Shown piece after piece: positions 1 to 12,627 of a DNA stretch of 64,000 nt. Source of the DNA: Polychytrium aggregatum (lineage: Eukaryota > Chytridiomycota > Chytridiomycetes > Polychytriales). The stretch is from assembly GCF_025602895.1 (NCBI RefSeq), contig NW_026516287.1, positions 124,001 through 188,000 on the forward strand. Reading direction: 5' to 3'. The position numbers and the translations under genes were made by a program. The notes under the pieces were generated by a model, which had not been told where the DNA came from, searched no databases, and worked only from the letters and a program-made list of their open reading frames with translations. Each line of letters starts with the position of its first letter. Position 1 is the stretch's first letter.

Positions 1-3000
1 GGAGTTCCTAAAGGCCAACGAGCCATCAGCCATCACGATAGCTGCATGAGCACACACGTAGCTCCGAGAGCCAGCCCTGCGCATCCAACCTTGAGCAGCT
101 TGTCCACAGTGAGAATGGAAATCATATTGTCTGTCTCCGACTTGTCGGCACTTGAGTTGGTGTCGGCAACGCTCTCGAGGGCGTCACCTCCGATGGTGTC
201 ATTATCGGGGTTCAGAAAAATCTCGATCATGTGGATGAGCGATCGCTCGCCCCATTCGGCGTCGCGTCTGCAGTAGTTGAACTCCTTGAGCGCCTCGTTG
301 GGGTTGTTTGAGTATCTGAATCCAGTCGAACAACGCCATGAACCCACAGCATCAGTCACTATTTCGACAGTAGAACAGGCTCCAGTGTATGCCTGTTACA
401 ATATGGATTGCAAATGACTGCAATAATCCAATCCAACCCAATCCAATTCATTTGGGTTCAGCGCCCACCTGTAGTATAGACCCCGGCAATAGTGGAATCC
501 ACAGTGCAGGCTCGCTTTACTGGAATGCTTCTGAACGAGCTCGAAAAATTGCTCGGCCTCGTCGAGCTTCCCGTTCCGCTTCATCATCTCGATGAGCTGC
601 AGTAAGGCAGAGTAGTTTGTGGGATTCTTCTCCAGCAACTGGCGAAAGTGGAAGACTGCTGAGCTGTACGAGTTCTTCTGCAGCATTATGTCCGCTATCA
701 TCATGGTTGCTTCTTCGTTGCCCACATCCATTCGGAGCATGTTTGAGCACTGGTTTTGGGCCGCGGTCAAATCCCCCTTGGAAATGTACAGCTTTGCGAG
801 GGCAAGCATCGCCTGCAGATGAGCGATTGTCGGGTTAGCAGCCACCCACAGTGCTGCTCGCATGTGGACAAACAGACCAGAGGGGTGTATCGAACGAAAA
901 CTGACAAAACAGCCACGTGTTTCCATATGCGATTTGATGCGGAGAGCATCCTTGCCTTTTTGTTTTCCTGATTGTGCTGGATAGCTTCGTGGAAATACGC
1001 TGAGGCACGCTCGCTGTTCTTGAGAAGCCGTGCGTATGTATCACCGAGCTCGAAGCAGATTTCGGACGCCGTCTGGCGCAGATCCTTGCTGCCCTGGGCT
1101 GAAACGTCCTTGGATATGATGCTATTCCACCAAGCATTCACGGATAGTAAGTACAGCCGCGCTATGGGTTATGTGCGCCTTCACAGCAGCTACCTCATCT
1201 GTAAATCGCGAGCACGGCTCAGTGCGCTGACGGCTTTGTTGGGGTCTTGCCCCTCCTTGTGGACTTTGCCAAGCATGGAGCAGAGTTTGACGTCCACCGA
1301 AGCAGAGCTAATCTCATCCACTATGAGCAGAGCACCGTTAGTGTTTGGCTCATCCGAATCTCTGATCCAGATCGCTCGGTTTTACATGCTTTGCTCGACC
1401 ATACGATAGCCTGCACGAAGCACAGAAGGCTGTTGCTCCCGTACAGCCAATGCGAGGGCGGCATGCAAATTTTTGTTGGATGCGCAAGCACTCGACAGGA
1501 ATTCCTTCGCACCCAGACATATTCATTGGCCGACCTTTTTGCCTGTCTAGGGCCTGGGCAATGATTCGCTCGGCATCTTTGTATTGGCGGAGCTTTGTGT
1601 ACAGACTTGCAAGCTCCAGCTGGATTCCAATTGCATCTGGGAGATTCTGAGCCAGCGCTGCTTCGTAGTACGATACGGCCTGAGAGAAAGTGATGGCAGC
1701 GACGTTTGGGATTGAACAGGCGGTCCAAAGATTGGCGGTGAACACCATTATTCCGTCTGTCGTTTGTCTGTAGCCGGCGCTTTCCTCGACGACCACTCCC
1801 TCCGGCCCTTGTCAAAGCAATGGCTTACCCGCGAATATTTATGCGTTGTGTACAGCGCCCTTCCGATTTTGCCAATCAAAGAGGCTGACTTTGGATTGGA
1901 TTCAAGGGCAGACTCGTACACGTCGATCGCTTGCTCCGGCTAAGTGCACAAGCAACAGGCAGCGAGATCAATGTCCTTGAACAGAATGGTCCGTAACTCG
2001 GGCGAGTCGGGGCGGTACCAACCTCCTGTATGTTCATATATGCGTCGCCAAGGAGCATGCAACTCTCGACAGTGGGGCTATGCTCGACGATTTCAGAGTA
2101 GCAGCGAGCGTATTGCTTCTTGTCGTTCTTGTACTTCAAGTAAATATCGGCCATGATGCCCCTAGCCTCGATGAAGTGACTACCGGATGATCGAGTCAGC
2201 CCAATGGAGGCGCTAGTGTCAACGCTGTATGTCCGATGCGTCGATTCAGTACCTCTGCTCGCTCGTGATAGTTGCAAGGATGCCTAGGGCAGAGTCGATC
2301 TCGCCGCGCTCAAGAGCAAATGTGGCGTTGGCAACAGTGATGGCCTCTTGCTCTGGCGTTCCCTTAAACAGGAACGAAGCATCGGACATGACTTTGGCCG
2401 CTTCGTGCTAGCAGTCATTCCAGGGCACGCATGGATGGAGAAGAACGACACCGAGATCAATCAGTCGCCGCTGCTCTCTATCGCAGCTACTGCCAATCAC
2501 AGACGTTCCGGGCAAGTACAGTGTCGCGCCGACTGGGTCCTCGCTGGCGTTGCCATGAGCACCATAATGGCTGGATCACGTACCATGTTCTTGAGCTTGA
2601 CATGGGTGTTGGCCAGCTCCAAATAGAGCGCCACCCGCTCGGCGGCTGTCGCTGTTGTGTCGGAGCCGCGTATTTGCGGTGTTGGCTTTCCACCTGGCGG
2701 CAGTAAGCATAGCCTTATATAAATATGACGCCGACATCAGGCGGCAGCAATACCCCATCCCACTTTCATGTACCTTTCTTTGAAAAGTCCTTGATGCCGG
2801 GAAGATTCATGGCAGCCTGCAGTACCGCCAGAGCTTCTTCGTACGAGCCCTGCATCTTGAGTGCCCTGGCCTTGAGAATATGGAACAGTGGTATGTGCCG
2901 CACCTCGAAGTTGTAGCTCAAGCCCATTTCGAGCGACTGCATGGCCAACTTTGGGTGGTTGTTGGAGAGCTGGATCTGGCCCATCAATATATGTGCCTGG

Positions 3001-5968
3001 AAACGCCGCGCCGCCGCCAGAATAAGATATTAGCAGTGCTCAGATACGGTACTATGCCTTACAGAGAATGCTCTCGACTCGAAAGAGCTCGATGGATCTG
3101 AGATTACAATCCAGTGCATGCAGCCGCCCTTGCCTTTGAATAGCCGTTATCGATTCTAAGGCAGTTTGACGCCGCCATCTGCGCACCCATTTTGTCTCCG
3201 GAGAGAAACTTGAGCTTGGACATGTAAAACATGGCATCGGTTGAGCCCGGAACAATCTTTGATACGATTTCGAGCAAACTGTGCACCGTTGACAATAGCT
3301 TATCAGGCTCTTCTCCTGTGCAGTGGTGCAGGAGAGATCGTGTCAGACGCTCGATAGAGCCGATCGTACTCTCAATGATAACGGGACATGCCCCCTCCTC
3401 TTCTATTGCGCCCATCCCTTGTCCCCACCTGGGGCTGCTGTCAACATACCTTCCCTCTTAGGCTCAGAGGGGCAATGTTCCATGTAGTCTCGTACAATCT
3501 CGAGAAGAAAATCCGGGTTCACGGTGTAAAAGTAGCTGAGACTGTCGGTCACCGGTAACGTTTAGCCGACGTCGCAATCTGCATCCATGATCTCAGACTC
3601 GGCGCCTGCCACCTGCCACCCACCCGCAACACTTCAGTCATACCTGAGGGTCTCGGACTGTATGCGCCGCATTTGCAGACTCACTGCCTCTTGGAGATAC
3701 TTGAGTCGTTTCTCGGCATCCCGTCTCGTGTACCACACATACACAGACGTCAAGTAGGCGACCTCTGGCGATCGCTCTAGCATTTCGATTGCGATTATGC
3801 AGTTAATCAATGCGGCACCAATGCAGTATGATCGAAGCAACGAGAATACTAAATAATGCAAAATAATGCAAAGTGATGTTATGAGAATGAACGGGAATGC
3901 AACAAGCAGCATCTCTCACCCATGGATGTCTGAATCTCGTTGAAGATCTCGAGCTGCTCCTGCGCCTGATCAAAATCGCCGCTGTAGAGCTGGAACCGGA
4001 TAAGCCCTGTCATGGATCAAGCTCTTGTATCAGCGGTACCGAACTATGCGAGATGACATCATTGTGCGACATTGAACGTGCCTTCTAATGCATGGATGTT
4101 GTGTGCGTCTAGTGACGAGGCTTGCTGATAGGACTGCTTCGCCTTTGCGAGGTTTCCTGGAGGGCAAAGGATGAGGATGAGGACGCAGCACATACTACTG
4201 TCGGTCTCGTTGTCGATCACATCTCGCGGCCCTCCACCCAGTGTGATTGTATCAACGACGAACAAAAGCGCCACCTGCCTTGCAGAAGCTGCGTGAATCC
4301 CAGCTCGGTGTAGCACTGACTGCTGGCGGGGTTCAGTGCAATGGCGCGCTCAAGAAGCGAAATACACTGCTCCAAGATACTGTCCAACCGAGGTTAGTGG
4401 ATAGGCGACATGGAAGCACCGGCACGCTCGGGAGTACTCACGCTGGAGTCCGGTTGGCCAGCCGCACAAACGAGCGTGCGATGGTGTAGTAGAGTTCGGA
4501 GTTGTAAGGCTCAGCGCCGAGCAGCGCCTGGAAATGGGAATTTCAGATCATGGTTGACGGGCAAGATCAGGCATGTTAGCACGGGTCAAGCCAAGGTGGG
4601 ATTTGGACCTGATCTCGGCATGGCTCGGTCGTGCTTGTTCGGGAGGGCATATTTGCTTTCTGGAGTTGCGGGCTATATGCAAACCAGCAGCAGCAGAAGT
4701 AGCAGCGGTGGCAGATCCAGGGCTACTGACCTTGTTGAGCGAGTTGATGTAAGGCACAACCATCTTGGAACCTCCCTCGCGGCACATCTCGTTGAGACAA
4801 ATCATGATCAAGCCATCAATGTTGTCTGGGCTCTGTGCAAGCAGCTTTTGAGAGGCTTCCACTGCCTGCTCCCATGCCGACATTTCCAAAAGCACGTACA
4901 TTCGTTCGACATGCGCCGGGACGAACGCCGGGTAGTGGACAATGATCTGCGAGGCTACTTCGAGTGCTCCTGAGGTTTGACATCCCTGGAGCCGGAGACA
5001 TCGGAGCCTTCCCACAAGCGCACCGAGGTCCTTGGGTGCGCGCGCCAGGACCTTGCCAAAGAGAGCCAGTGCCTTCTGCACATCTGGATCACTGTTGTTG
5101 ATTTCGTACATGCCGAGGCTCGCGAGGGCGGCATTTGAATTGGAGTTGAGCTCCTGAGCCTTGCTCAAGTGCAGCTTTGCCGTGTCTGGGGATCCAAGAT
5201 ACAGGTGGAAGAGACCGCTCTGGAGCAAGGCTCGCTCCGTGACCGCTCCGGACGAGCTGATGATGGTGATTCGCGCCTGAAGTTCCTCGACGGCCTCGTG
5301 GTCTGGTATCGGCAGAGTCAGCCCTTTGATCAGTGTCGTCATCGGATGGATCGCTTTGCAGAAAGCTGTGCAGAGATCCTTGGCAGACACAAAGGAACCA
5401 CAGCATACCGACGTGTTTGCACTGCTGATGAGCAAATATGATTGCGGCTGGGCATGCTAAAGCCAAGTCTCTCTTCTCCTGCAGAGTTTCAAGCTCTCGA
5501 ATGGCCTCTGTTGGTTTGCCTGTGGAACCATGAATGAGCGATACTCGAGTTACGGTAAATGACAGCAGATACCACAGCCTAGCCAGTATCTAGGTGGCAT
5601 TATTTCGGCCACTCTATTGCCCACAATCCCGTTCGATCTCGGGTTTACCATCCATCGTCAGCGCGACGCATCTCCAGAACCGGAGAACCGGATCACCGAC
5701 GCGCTTCTTGAGAGCGGTGTCGCATGCCGTCAGGATGTGGTGATACCACTTTCGCTGGGCAAAGTACTCAATCTGGAGGAACGAGGAATCATCGCAGGGA
5801 TTCAGCAATGAGCGCTCAGAGCAGCGAGTGGCAGCGAATTTCATGGAATGCCGGAGGCATTGATACGAGGGGGGGGGCAAGGTGCGGGAATCAGTCCCGG
5901 GCATATGAAAGCAGGATCAAGTCACAGAAGATTCGTTCCATTACCGTCGCAATGTCCTCGTCGCTCAT
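1..5968 (-). CDS. TTC21B: Intraflagellar transport protein IFT139 (TTC21B), 3' end off the left edge
   Basis: This is a TPR-superhelix subunit of the IFT-A complex, which drives retrograde transport in flagella. The start is ATG at 5968. Exon 1 (5945-5968) joins exon 2 (5649-5772) to give MSDEDIATIEYFAQRKWYHH, which aligns with the animal TTC21B N-terminus. Exon 3 begins at 5519. Further TPR-rich exons run leftwards at about 5300-4730, 4530-4440, 4390-4260, 4160-4060, 3830-3640, 3400-3140, 3000-2770, 2410-2280, 2180-2020, 1700-1500, 1140-970, 830-480 and 310-80. Recognisable family blocks include MADIYLKYKNDK and LLGDAYMNI (about 2160-2020), EEATMMIADIM (about 700) and GFHYCRGLYY (about 490). 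The block IEIFLNPDNDTIGG near 220 corresponds to the last quarter of the protein, so roughly 200 or more residues lie outside the window. Not every intron edge was resolved. Presence of the gene implies a flagellated life stage. Confidence 0.93.
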
Positions 5969-6487
5969 GGTGGGAAAGATGATGAACTCGAGGCGCGGTT
6001 GCTCGATCAATCGCTTTGATATGTGGCATGTGCTCTGAACGAAGGGAAACCGCGTTTTGCCTTCTTGCCGAGAGGAATCGCGCCATGCGCAGCAGCCCGC
6101 CTTCCATTCTTGGCGAAAACCGGGAGGAGAACCCATCCCTCCTGGCAAACAAATCCGTTGCAGCGCCTTCCTTTTCTGTGTCGACCTTGCGCCCAAGGCA
6201 CTGGCACTTTCAGTCCGCTCCTTGCCACCGTCGCACGATCCTCCTCGCCACCCTTGCCAACTGCCTCCAGTTTTCGGACGGCGACCTCCGCGGTGCTCCA
6301 AGGTCCGAAGTCCCATCGAAGGGCGGCGCGGAATCGGTCCAACCAAGATCTCGCTGCCTGAGATCACATCCGGCCGTTGGCCACGTCTTTGCCGAGTTCC
6401 CATCCTTCACGAGCGAGAGCCAACCTCTTCCTCGAGTGCCGATCACTTGCCCGTCCGATTCTCGCTGACCCACCGTGTGAGTCAAAG
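5969..6487. other. Intergenic, upstream of IFT139
   Basis: This is the 5' side of the IFT139 gene. Long overlapping ORFs occur on both strands but none has a recognisable domain; they look like chance ORFs in GC-rich DNA. No clear promoter motif was recognised. Confidence 0.4.
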
Positions 6488-6877
6488 ATGCCCGAGCCCA
6501 ACCGGAAGCGGCAAGCTGCGCGATACCTGTGCTGCTGCTCCAGATGTGTCGATAAGCCGGAGGCCGAGCGGCTCTACTGCCGAGCAACATTTTTCAGGCA
6601 CAAAAAATACGATCGGGACCTCCTCGATGGTCGCCGGGAAGATATCGAAACCCAGCATCCCCAAGCACACCCATCCGTGAATGCTTGTGCCTGTCCCACA
6701 GCGGTTGTTCGGGAGCCTCTATTGCTGATACCGCCAGACCCAGAGGTATCGACTCCTCGTATCGAAGAGCGCCCCAACACTCCGTCAATCCAGCAATCAG
6801 CCGTGTCCTCACCCTTCGGTTATGGGCCACGATCGCCAAGCAGCCATCTGGGGCAGAGCGAAGGTCCGTGCAAGTGA
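6488..6877 (+). CDS. Small Cys/His-rich ORF, possible transposase N-terminal relic
   Basis: This 129-residue ORF starts at the ATG at 6488. Residues about 13-40 read RYLCCCSRC, then a gap of about 10 residues, then YCRATFFRHKKYDRDL. That C-x-C-x2-C plus F-R-H-K spacing resembles the short zinc-binding leader seen at the N-terminus of some fungal KDZ or Plavaka-like transposases. The rest is Pro/Ser-rich and featureless. No catalytic transposase domain follows before the next gene. A further open stretch at 7071-7370 in the same orientation (ending DYPSTAQESYFLGE) could be another exon but cannot be joined with confidence. It may be a decayed element or a lineage-specific gene. Confidence 0.3.
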   Translation: MPEPNRKRQAARYLCCCSRCVDKPEAERLYCRATFFRHKKYDRDLLDGRREDIETQHPQAHPSVNACACPTAVVREPLLLIPPDPEVSTPRIEERPNTPSIQQSAVSSPFGYGPRSPSSHLGQSEGPCK

Positions 6878-7771
6878 TCACAAGTGATCGCAGGAGCAGC
6901 GCATTCAGACTGAATCCCATTTTGAGATCCATACGGATGGTGTCTCATGATCTTCCATCCTGGCACATTCTTGTGTCTCTTGAATTGATCATGCGAATAC
7001 TTTCCGATTCGATAACACAGAGCAGACACACAGCTCTCGGGAGGTCTTACCCAGAGCGAGCCTTTTTAGTTTGAGCCCGATAAAAGCCCAAAACGGGTTA
7101 CTGGAGGGCATGCCCTTTGACGGAGCTGTTTTTGACCTGGGAGGACATGGCTCTCGCCAACGCCATGAGAATATGTCGGCATGGGGCGATCCAGTTCCAG
7201 CCTATCAAGCCCGAACACTAAGCTGGATAGAACTCATCACCAATCCTGCGCCCATCTCGATCGACTCTGGTGGACCTCCTCCAAACGAGGTTCTAGATCT
7301 CAACCTGACGGAAAATGTAATGCTCGATTACCCCAGCACGGCTCAGGAAAGTTATTTCCTCGGTGAATAAGCCTGCCCACCGGAGATCTACGGATCAACG
7401 TCAGGGACACCCGGGGAAGCCTGGTCGAGAAATATTGACCTCGACATTCTGAGTCGTTATATTGCATGATCTGATCGATCCGTTTGTATTCAAAGTAGGT
7501 CGGGCGACTGAAGAGACGCTTCTCCCTCGGCTCGTGAATGCATCTGGAGCCTATCATATTTCAAGGTGTATTTCACGGACGCAGTTCGACAGAGGCGAAC
7601 TCGACAAACGAACTCGCCTTTCGGAAACAGTGAATCTTCTTCATCCCGCTCGCCCGCCCCGAATGCGCACCCTGTGGACAAGACGCCATAGACCCTCGCT
7701 CGACAGTCTCCATTGATACCGCCCTGGCGACCACTCTCTGGAAAACCAGGTGCCTCCTCGTGCTCCAGCAT
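6878..7771. other. Intergenic between the Cys/His ORF and the CFAP119-like gene
   Basis: The stretch holds one open frame (7071-7370, plus) without recognisable domain and the 3' flank of the minus-strand gene ending at 7772. No RNA gene or repeat was seen. Confidence 0.35.
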
Positions 7772-9458
7772 CTACTTCTTCTTGGCTGCCTTTGGATCTT
7801 TCTTTTTCTCCTCCTCTCTCTCCTCGATCTTCTTGATCTTCTGGTTGATCACGTCCTCTTGAGCCGTAAGCTTGCCCATCAGCACCGATTTCAGCTCGTC
7901 GATCTTGCCAGAGAGGATTGTCATGACGTGACTGCGGAGCTCTTCGGCGACGATCTCTTGCTGCGAGAGTATTGGCTTTTCGCCTGAACACGAATCAAAG
8001 GCAACACCATGGCGTGCTGATTAATGGCGTGAGACCACTATCGAAGGCGCTACCGGCATTACTTGCCTGCTTTGTCTTCCAATGGCGCCTCGACACTGCT
8101 ATCGCTTGGGAGCGCCTCTGGCTGGGCCTCGACGACCGGGGGAGGATTGGCTGCTGGGGGTGCCACCTGTGTTGCCTCCAGTACGTCGGCCACAAGCGGC
8201 ACGGCGGTCTGTGCTGGCTGCACAACAGTCGCCTGGAGCTCGGAGGGGTTTGCGGCAGACGTTTCTATCTTTTGAGTACTTTCGACCTATGGAAACGCGA
8301 TGAGAGTAGCGATCAGGATCGATAATTCACCGAGCTTGAGCGACTCCGCCGCCCAAACCACCGCCGTCTCAGAGAAGCACGTTCAACTCGAAACGCTACC
8401 TCTCCCTCGATCTTGCCGGGTAGACTCTCGGTAGACAGGGCGACGGGCGTGATATCGAGATTGTCGACGACGAGATCTAGCTTCAGTTTCTTGGTGAACG
8501 CGTATTTGTACATGAGGTAATGTCGAAAGTACCTGGTGGTGGCGGAGGATGTTGTGAATGGGATGATGGTTCGTGGTTCGTGGTAAGAATATGAGCATGC
8601 TCGCGACCAACCAGCAAGTTTTCAGCCTTGCGAGACTCGATTGCAGCTACAGACGTGTTGCGGGCATATTCCGAAATGATCTTCACGTCCTCAAGGGAAA
8701 ACACCTTCTGGCTATACGGTGGACGGTGAACAGAGTGCTTGAGAAGTAGACCCTTGAAGGCCTCGTAGTCTTTTTGCAGATTCAGAAAGGGCGAGGCTGT
8801 GGATAGGGCAGAGACGGCAGTGAGTGACCCTACGGCATGCGAGAGCGCGAGTCATACGCTCTACCGATGGTCTGCATCCTCACCGGTACAGCTGTTGTGT
8901 GTCTGCTTCATGATGGAAAAGAAGGCCGAGGTTTTATCTGGCGTGAACTTTTGATGTCTTGCAAAGCTGGCAGATCAACGCCGGAAGGGTTTGCATGCTT
9001 CAGTATCGATATGGTGATCCACGGGTCTCGTAGATGATAGCCACGCCAAGCAGTGACGATGAACGACGCGAGGCGGCTTATGGCTCAGCTGCAATCCATG
9101 ACTTCAATTGTTTGTCGAGCGCTGTGGCCTGTCGGTGGTACGGTACCTCAGATTGTAGTAGTAGAAATCCAGGAGTATGCCGCTCCGTTCGGACTCTTGG
9201 TCGATCTCAAAGACGGTGGCTAGGTATCTAGCATGTAGATCCAGATGTCATCGCCAACCAGAAGCAAGCGTGAGACACAGGCAATGCTGGTTTGCGGGCC
9301 CGATACGCTGGAGGGCGAGGCGCACCGCTCCAGACCCGCAAGTCCCGAGAGATGCATTCATCAAGCAGCCGAGGGACGTACTTGATGCCTTCATCGCTGC
9401 TGTTTGTGCCGTAAAAGTCATAAATCTGTCGCATCGATAGATCCTTCCTGAGATCCAT
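7772..9458 (-). CDS. CFAP119: CFAP119-like (CCDC189) axonemal central-pair protein
   Basis: Spliced minus-strand gene. The first recognised exon starts at ATG 9458 (MDLRKDLSMRQIYDFYG). The next gives FEIDQESERSGILLDFYYYN (about 9230-9150), then FTPDKTSAFFSIMKQTHNSC (about 8950-8890), then LLLKHSVHRPPYSQKVFSLE (about 8745-8690), then YFRHYLMYKYAFTKKLKLDL (about 8530-8470). This order, a LLDFYY(Y/F)NL block, a TSAFFSI..TH block, a HSV.RPP block and a FRH...YKY.FT block, is what I recall of the CFAP119/CCDC189 family, a C1a projection component of the central pair. The C-terminus (7985-7775) is a charged coiled coil ending EEREEEKKKDPKAAKKK, stop at 7772-7774. The middle is Ala/Pro/Val-rich linker. 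Exon edges are partly unresolved and the true start could lie further upstream. Confidence 0.65.
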
Positions 9459-10238
9459 GGAAATGGCAGTTATTGCAGTGCGCTCGGTCGATGCATTGCA
9501 TTACTCAAGGCCGCATTGGGAGGGACTGTTACCAAGTCAGAGCGTCGACCTTCGCGACGAACGTGTCCATGGTTCCAAGCGGACATCCAGGGCAAAGAAG
9601 AGAGAGTCAGCATCCAAGCTCACCGCACAAGCATCATGGCGGCTCGTGTTGCAGCGGTACCATCGTGCTTTGTTGCGATATGATCTTGGTTGCTGGTGAG
9701 TTTGGCGCGACAAAAGTGAAGTGACAGTGCAAGCCCGCTGGCTCAGAAAATGGTGCCTCCTGCTGAAAAGGAGGGCTGCTGGCTGGAAAGTCGTCGTGGT
9801 GGTGGGAGGGGGAGCCAAGTGGTATGTCGCGCACTTTCGAGTGTCCTGGGGCTGATTGGAGGGGCAGCGCGGGATTGGCGAGCATTCATGTGGGAGAACG
9901 ATCGAAATCCCCCATGTTTGGCCGGCCGGTTTCCCTCCATCCGCTTATCTCACTGAAACCGGAGCTCTGCGCCCAAGTTCGATGCTCTCTCGATGTGCGG
10001 CAGCCATCGCCTTCATCCTCGCTCAGCCCATCGGGCCACCCTCAATTTGCAAGACCCGCTGACTCCTTGATTGGAACCCAATGAGAGTGAAGCTGTGCGA
10101 GATGCTCCGGCGGCAAACCAAGTCTGCCTCTATTTTGTATATTCTCAAACATCACCGTGTCTCAATGTGTTCGTGCGAGGGATGTCGTTATCCTTACAAT
10201 GTAGCCAAGAGAAGGCCAACAGCGGCACACAGGGCAAA
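9459..10238. other. Intergenic between CFAP119-like start and ACR3-ArsC 3' end
   Basis: This contains the upstream flank of the CFAP119-like gene and the downstream flank of the arsenic gene. Short ORFs on both strands show no conserved domain. Nothing else was recognised. Confidence 0.4.
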
Positions 10239-12361
10239 TCAAGTGCTCTTTGGCCGAGGGCGGTATGCACAGCCATCGGCCTCGCTGTAGAGCGAGTAAG
10301 TTGGTGCACGGCCTTCGGAAATGGAGGCGATCAATTCTTGGCATCGCTCGTGAATCTGCTCAGATACTTCGACAAACTTTTCCTCAGGCTGCTCATCGGG
10401 ATCCTCAAGATTCCAATCTTCAAAGCGCTTTCCGATCTTCCATTCCTCGGGGACCGACGCTCCACAGCCACACATTGAAATCACAATATCGAAATCGGAA
10501 GGGCTAAATCGGTCGATTCCCTTGGAGAACTGTGAAGACAGATCAATGTCGCGATCTTTCATCACCTTGATTGCAACGGGATGGACTCTCGACTGCCCGA
10601 TCAGGCCAGCACTTTCGACTCGTCCAATGGTGCCGGCTGGGGCTTTCATCCGAAGTGTTTTGAGCCAACCTTCGGCCATTTGCGATCGGCACGAGTTCAT
10701 TCGGCAGACAAAGATGACGCTGCTGCCAGATGAGGCTTTCTCGTCGTTAGGCATGATGTTGACTGTGTCTTCCAAGTGAGTGAGATCACTAACTAAAACG
10801 GATTGACCGGATGCAGCTTGACCTTCAAGATCGCCATTCTTGGCCCGACGTTGACGAACGGATTCGTAGCGGTCTTTGATGAAGAGCGAGAGGTGCACAA
10901 GCCCCAGAAGGATTGGAACCTCGATCAACGGTCCGATCACAGTGGACAGTGCTTGCTGGGAATTGACTCCGTATGTTGCGATGGCGATGGCGATAGCAAG
11001 CTCAAAGTTGTTCCCGGCAGCGGTGAACGACTGAGTGGCAGCCAGTTCGTAGGGCACGCGTTGGAGAGCACACAGGGCAAATGTTGCCGTAAAAACCGTG
11101 CCAAAGTAGAGCACGAGCGGGACTGCGACCCTGGCAACGCTGCCGAAATCGTCGATGATTCTATTGCCCTGGGTGAGCAAAGTCAAACATAAGCCGAGAG
11201 ATCGCATTGCATCACAGCGCATTTCCAAAGGAGGCGGGACGAGACCCACCTGGAGGCTGAACATGACCACGATGGTGTACAGCAGGCCCAAGAGAGAGGT
11301 GGGGCCAATAACTGGAAGGAATTTCTCGTCGTACCACTTGGAGCCAAGGGTTGGGCGAAGGGAAAACCTTGTCACGATGCCCGCAAGGAGCGGAATGCCG
11401 AGGAACACGAGAACGCTTCGGGTGACTGATGGATTTGCAGTGTCAGCGACTTTCCGCCACTTGGCCCCAACGAAGCGCAACTTGCGTTCGAGAACTACAT
11501 ACCAAGCCAAAGGTCGATTGAGATGTTTGATCCGCCTCCGACGATGACACAAAAGAAGTATGCCGCAGGGCTGAATATCAGGACTTGGAGGATGGAATTG
11601 ACGGCGACAATGATGGCACACCACTCAGTGTCTCCTCCAGAGAGCTCGTTCCAGATCAAAACCTATTGCCAAAGAGTATCGGGAATGAGCTTCGTCCTTT
11701 GGACCCTTTTGATGGTGCACCGAGTTGGGAACCTACCATAGCGATGCATCGTGCAACGCCGACAAGGACAATGCCCTCACGGAAGCCCGGGAGATCGGGC
11801 AGGGTTGCCCAGGCGAACGCAGTCATGACGAATGGACAAAAGATCCAGTTGACCAGCAAGCTTGTCGTTATCGTTTTCACGGCGTGCTGTGACTTGAACA
11901 GCTGAGGGAGCTCTTCATATCGAACTTTGCTGCCGATTTGAACATGATGTTAGTCCCATGGGCATCACGAGATGCCTTTGGCTTTGATGATGCAGCACGA
12001 CCAAGTCTTCGTCAAGGACTCACCAAAGCACTGGATACATCATCCAAAGCAGTCCAACGGCAATTGGAACAGAGACATCGACGATGGTTGACTGGTTGAA
12101 TGCGGCCTGGACACTTGGGACAAATTTACCGAGCAAGATGCCGGTAACCATGGCTGCATTCCAGGGCCGATCACGTGGAATCAGACGCCGCACAAACCGA
12201 GCAAAATAGGGTTGATCGCGGGGTTAGGGCTTTGCGGCGGGCAAAGGGCGGACCAGCCAGGCTTGGGCATGCCTCTCTCTCTCGCTGCGAAACGTACCGA
12301 TCAAGATCCAGAGCGGGAGAAGCTTGTTGAGCCAAGAGAGAGACTTTTTGGATCCGCTCAT
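10239..12361 (-). CDS. ACR3: ACR3 arsenite efflux permease fused to thioredoxin-type arsenate reductase (ArsC)
   Basis: Six exons, 12298-12361, 12024-12153, 11737-11929, 11503-11662, 11250-11425 and 10239-11168, sum to 1653 nt in one frame (550 residues). Residues about 1-335 are an ACR3 arsenite/H+ antiporter of about ten membrane helices. It carries the diagnostic VARCIAM motif (functional Cys) and NFELAIAIA motif (functional Glu). After a linker of about 60 hydrophilic residues comes an ArsC domain of about 150 residues of the low-molecular-weight-phosphatase fold. Its P-loop VCRMNSCRSQMAEGW has the CX5R nucleophile loop, followed by a second Cys cluster SMCGCG and the block GKRFEDWNLEDP. 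Such reductases resolve an intramolecular disulphide with thioredoxin. Yeast instead uses a separate Cdc25-like Acr2. All introns fall in the permease; the ArsC part is intronless within the last exon. The protein should sit in the plasma or vacuolar membrane. Origin by fusion or transfer from bacteria is inference. Confidence 0.93.
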
Positions 12362-12627
12362 GGCGAGAGAGTTCGAGGGGCGAGGGGTTCGAGGGGCGAG
12401 GAGGGCAGGCGTCGTCTGCTGCCGGAAGTCGTCCGTCTGCTGGGTATGGCCCTGAAGCGAGGCGGGGAGATGGAGGGGAGTATTTATGGGGCTGTCGCCC
12501 GCCTTGCCGCTCGCCTCGCTGGGCTGGTTGTGGCAGGCCGGAGATGGTTCCTTGTCCTGCCCAATCCCGTGCACCCACTGCCCCTTTGGCGTTACAGTCA
12601 TCGTTCGTGCAAGGCCCATTTGGCGTT

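Noticed and set aside
6057-6680. 207-codon plus-strand ORF upstream of IFT139
   Set aside because: No domain; overlaps opposing ORFs and the IFT139 promoter side.
10239-10750. Separate arsC gene downstream of ACR3
   Set aside because: The ArsC domain is in the same exon and frame as the last ACR3 helices with no stop or intron between them.
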